Assembly: GCA_030613125.1 (NCBI GenBank)
Contig: JAUWMO010000237.1
Coordinates: 1 to 5,581 of the forward strand
Reading direction: 5' to 3'
DNA from: Bacteroidota bacterium
Lineage (GTDB): Bacteria > Bacteroidota > Bacteroidia > Bacteroidales > VadinHA17
DNA length: 5,581 nucleotides
Numbering within the stretch: position 1 is the stretch's first letter; every line of letters begins with the position of its first letter. The notes beneath the pieces are model-generated. The model was not told the origin of the DNA. It did not search any database and saw only the letters and a program-made list of their open reading frames with translations. This document shows, one piece after another, positions 4,997 through 5,581 of this stretch. The position numbers were made by a program, and so were the translations under genes.

Positions 4997-5581
4997 ATGA
5001 ATTTTGAATATACTGAAGAGCAGGAAATGATCAGACAGGCTGCCCGTGATTATGCTCAACGTGAGCTTATCAAAGACGTTATTGAGCGTGATGAAAAGGC
5101 CGAATTTCCAACTGAACATGTAAAAAATCTGGCTGAGTTAGGTTTTATGGGAATGATGGTGGACCCAAAATACGATGGTGGTGGAATGGACACAGTCTCT
5201 TATGTTCTTGCCATAGAAGAACTTTCCAAGGTTGACTCGTCTGTGGGAGTGATTGTTTCAGTAAATAATTCCCTTGTGAATTGGGGACTGGAAACTTATG
5301 GTACTGAAGATCAAAAAGAAAAATATTTAAAACCTTTAGCAAGGGGAGAACAATTAGGGTCTTTCCTTTTATCAGAACCGGAGGCTGGTTCTGATGCAAC
5401 CATGCAAAGGACAACTGCAGTTGAGGACGGTGATTTTTACATCCTTAATGGTACTAAAAATTGGATTACATCGGCCGGATCAGCATCAACTTACCTGGTG
5501 GTTGCGCAAACCCATCCTGAAAAACGTCATCACGGAATAAATGTTTTTATTATTGAGAAAGATACTCCGGGGATTTCACTG
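4997..5581 (+). CDS. Acyl-CoA dehydrogenase (N-terminal half, cut by window edge)
   Basis: This FAD enzyme oxidises acyl-CoA to trans-2-enoyl-CoA and normally passes electrons to electron-transfer flavoprotein. 195 codons are visible of a family usually near 380. Residues 1-115 form the alpha-helical N-terminal domain (MNFEYTEEQEMIRQAARDYA; EDQKEKYL at 104-111). The family signature is LLSEPEAGSDA (124-134). Next come the FAD-contacting NWITS (155-159) and the beta domain. The catalytic glutamate would lie in the C-terminal part outside the window, so substrate range (short-chain or other) cannot be judged. The ATG at 4997 follows an AT-rich leader without Shine-Dalgarno, and the protein begins exactly where family members do. 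Being 70 bp behind the hydroxyacyl-CoA dehydrogenase, it supplies the step that precedes the hydratase in beta-oxidation, or the final reducing step if the pathway runs toward butyryl-CoA. Confidence 0.95.
   Translation, partial: MNFEYTEEQEMIRQAARDYAQRELIKDVIERDEKAEFPTEHVKNLAELGFMGMMVDPKYDGGGMDTVSYVLAIEELSKVDSSVGVIVSVNNSLVNWGLETYGTEDQKEKYLKPLARGEQLGSFLLSEPEAGSDATMQRTTAVEDGDFYILNGTKNWITSAGSASTYLVVAQTHPEKRHHGINVFIIEKDTPGISL

Noticed and set aside
5145..5414. Minus-strand open frame of 89 codons
   Set aside because: It is antisense to the acyl-CoA dehydrogenase, including its signature motif, so it is explained by that gene.

Overview
The window looks like a chromosomal segment of a member of the Bacteroidota. 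The reasons are the AT-rich intergenic DNA, A/T-rich leaders without Shine-Dalgarno sequences, boxes resembling the phylum's TAnnTTTG -7 element, and the style of the proteins. This is inferred from composition and motifs, not from a search. The genes are of ordinary chromosomal type, and I found no CRISPR array, transposase, integrase, tRNA, rRNA or obvious defence system.

Left half, minus strand (positions 2342 down to 1): a 661-residue multi-pass membrane glycosyltransferase of the GT-C/GT39 type is followed after 47 bp by the first 103 codons of uvrB, which runs off the left edge. The glycosyltransferase has no early in-frame ATG. It probably starts at TTG (2342) or GTG (2309), and it ends in a soluble beta-rich domain that may bind glycans.

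Middle (2343-2796): a 454-bp intergenic region separates the two divergent transcription units. It holds a run of inverted repeats. The central one (2508-2563) has perfect 12-bp arms enclosing further small palindromes, so it could fold as a branched hairpin. Each arm is also itself a TCAC-N3-GTGA dyad. It is the least explained structure here, and could be a palindromic repeat element or a pair of operator sites.

Right half, plus strand (2797-5581): an enoyl-CoA hydratase, a 3-hydroxyacyl-CoA dehydrogenase and the N-terminal half of an acyl-CoA dehydrogenase lie in a row with gaps of 24 and 70 bp. Together they cover three consecutive steps of the beta-oxidation spiral (acyl-CoA to enoyl-CoA to 3-hydroxyacyl-CoA to 3-oxoacyl-CoA). 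The same steps run in reverse lead from acetoacetyl-CoA to butyryl-CoA. The direction cannot be told from this window. All catalytic residues that can be placed are present. The dehydrogenase is unusual in carrying about 115 extra C-terminal residues that end in what looks like the start of a second 3HCDH C-terminal motif.
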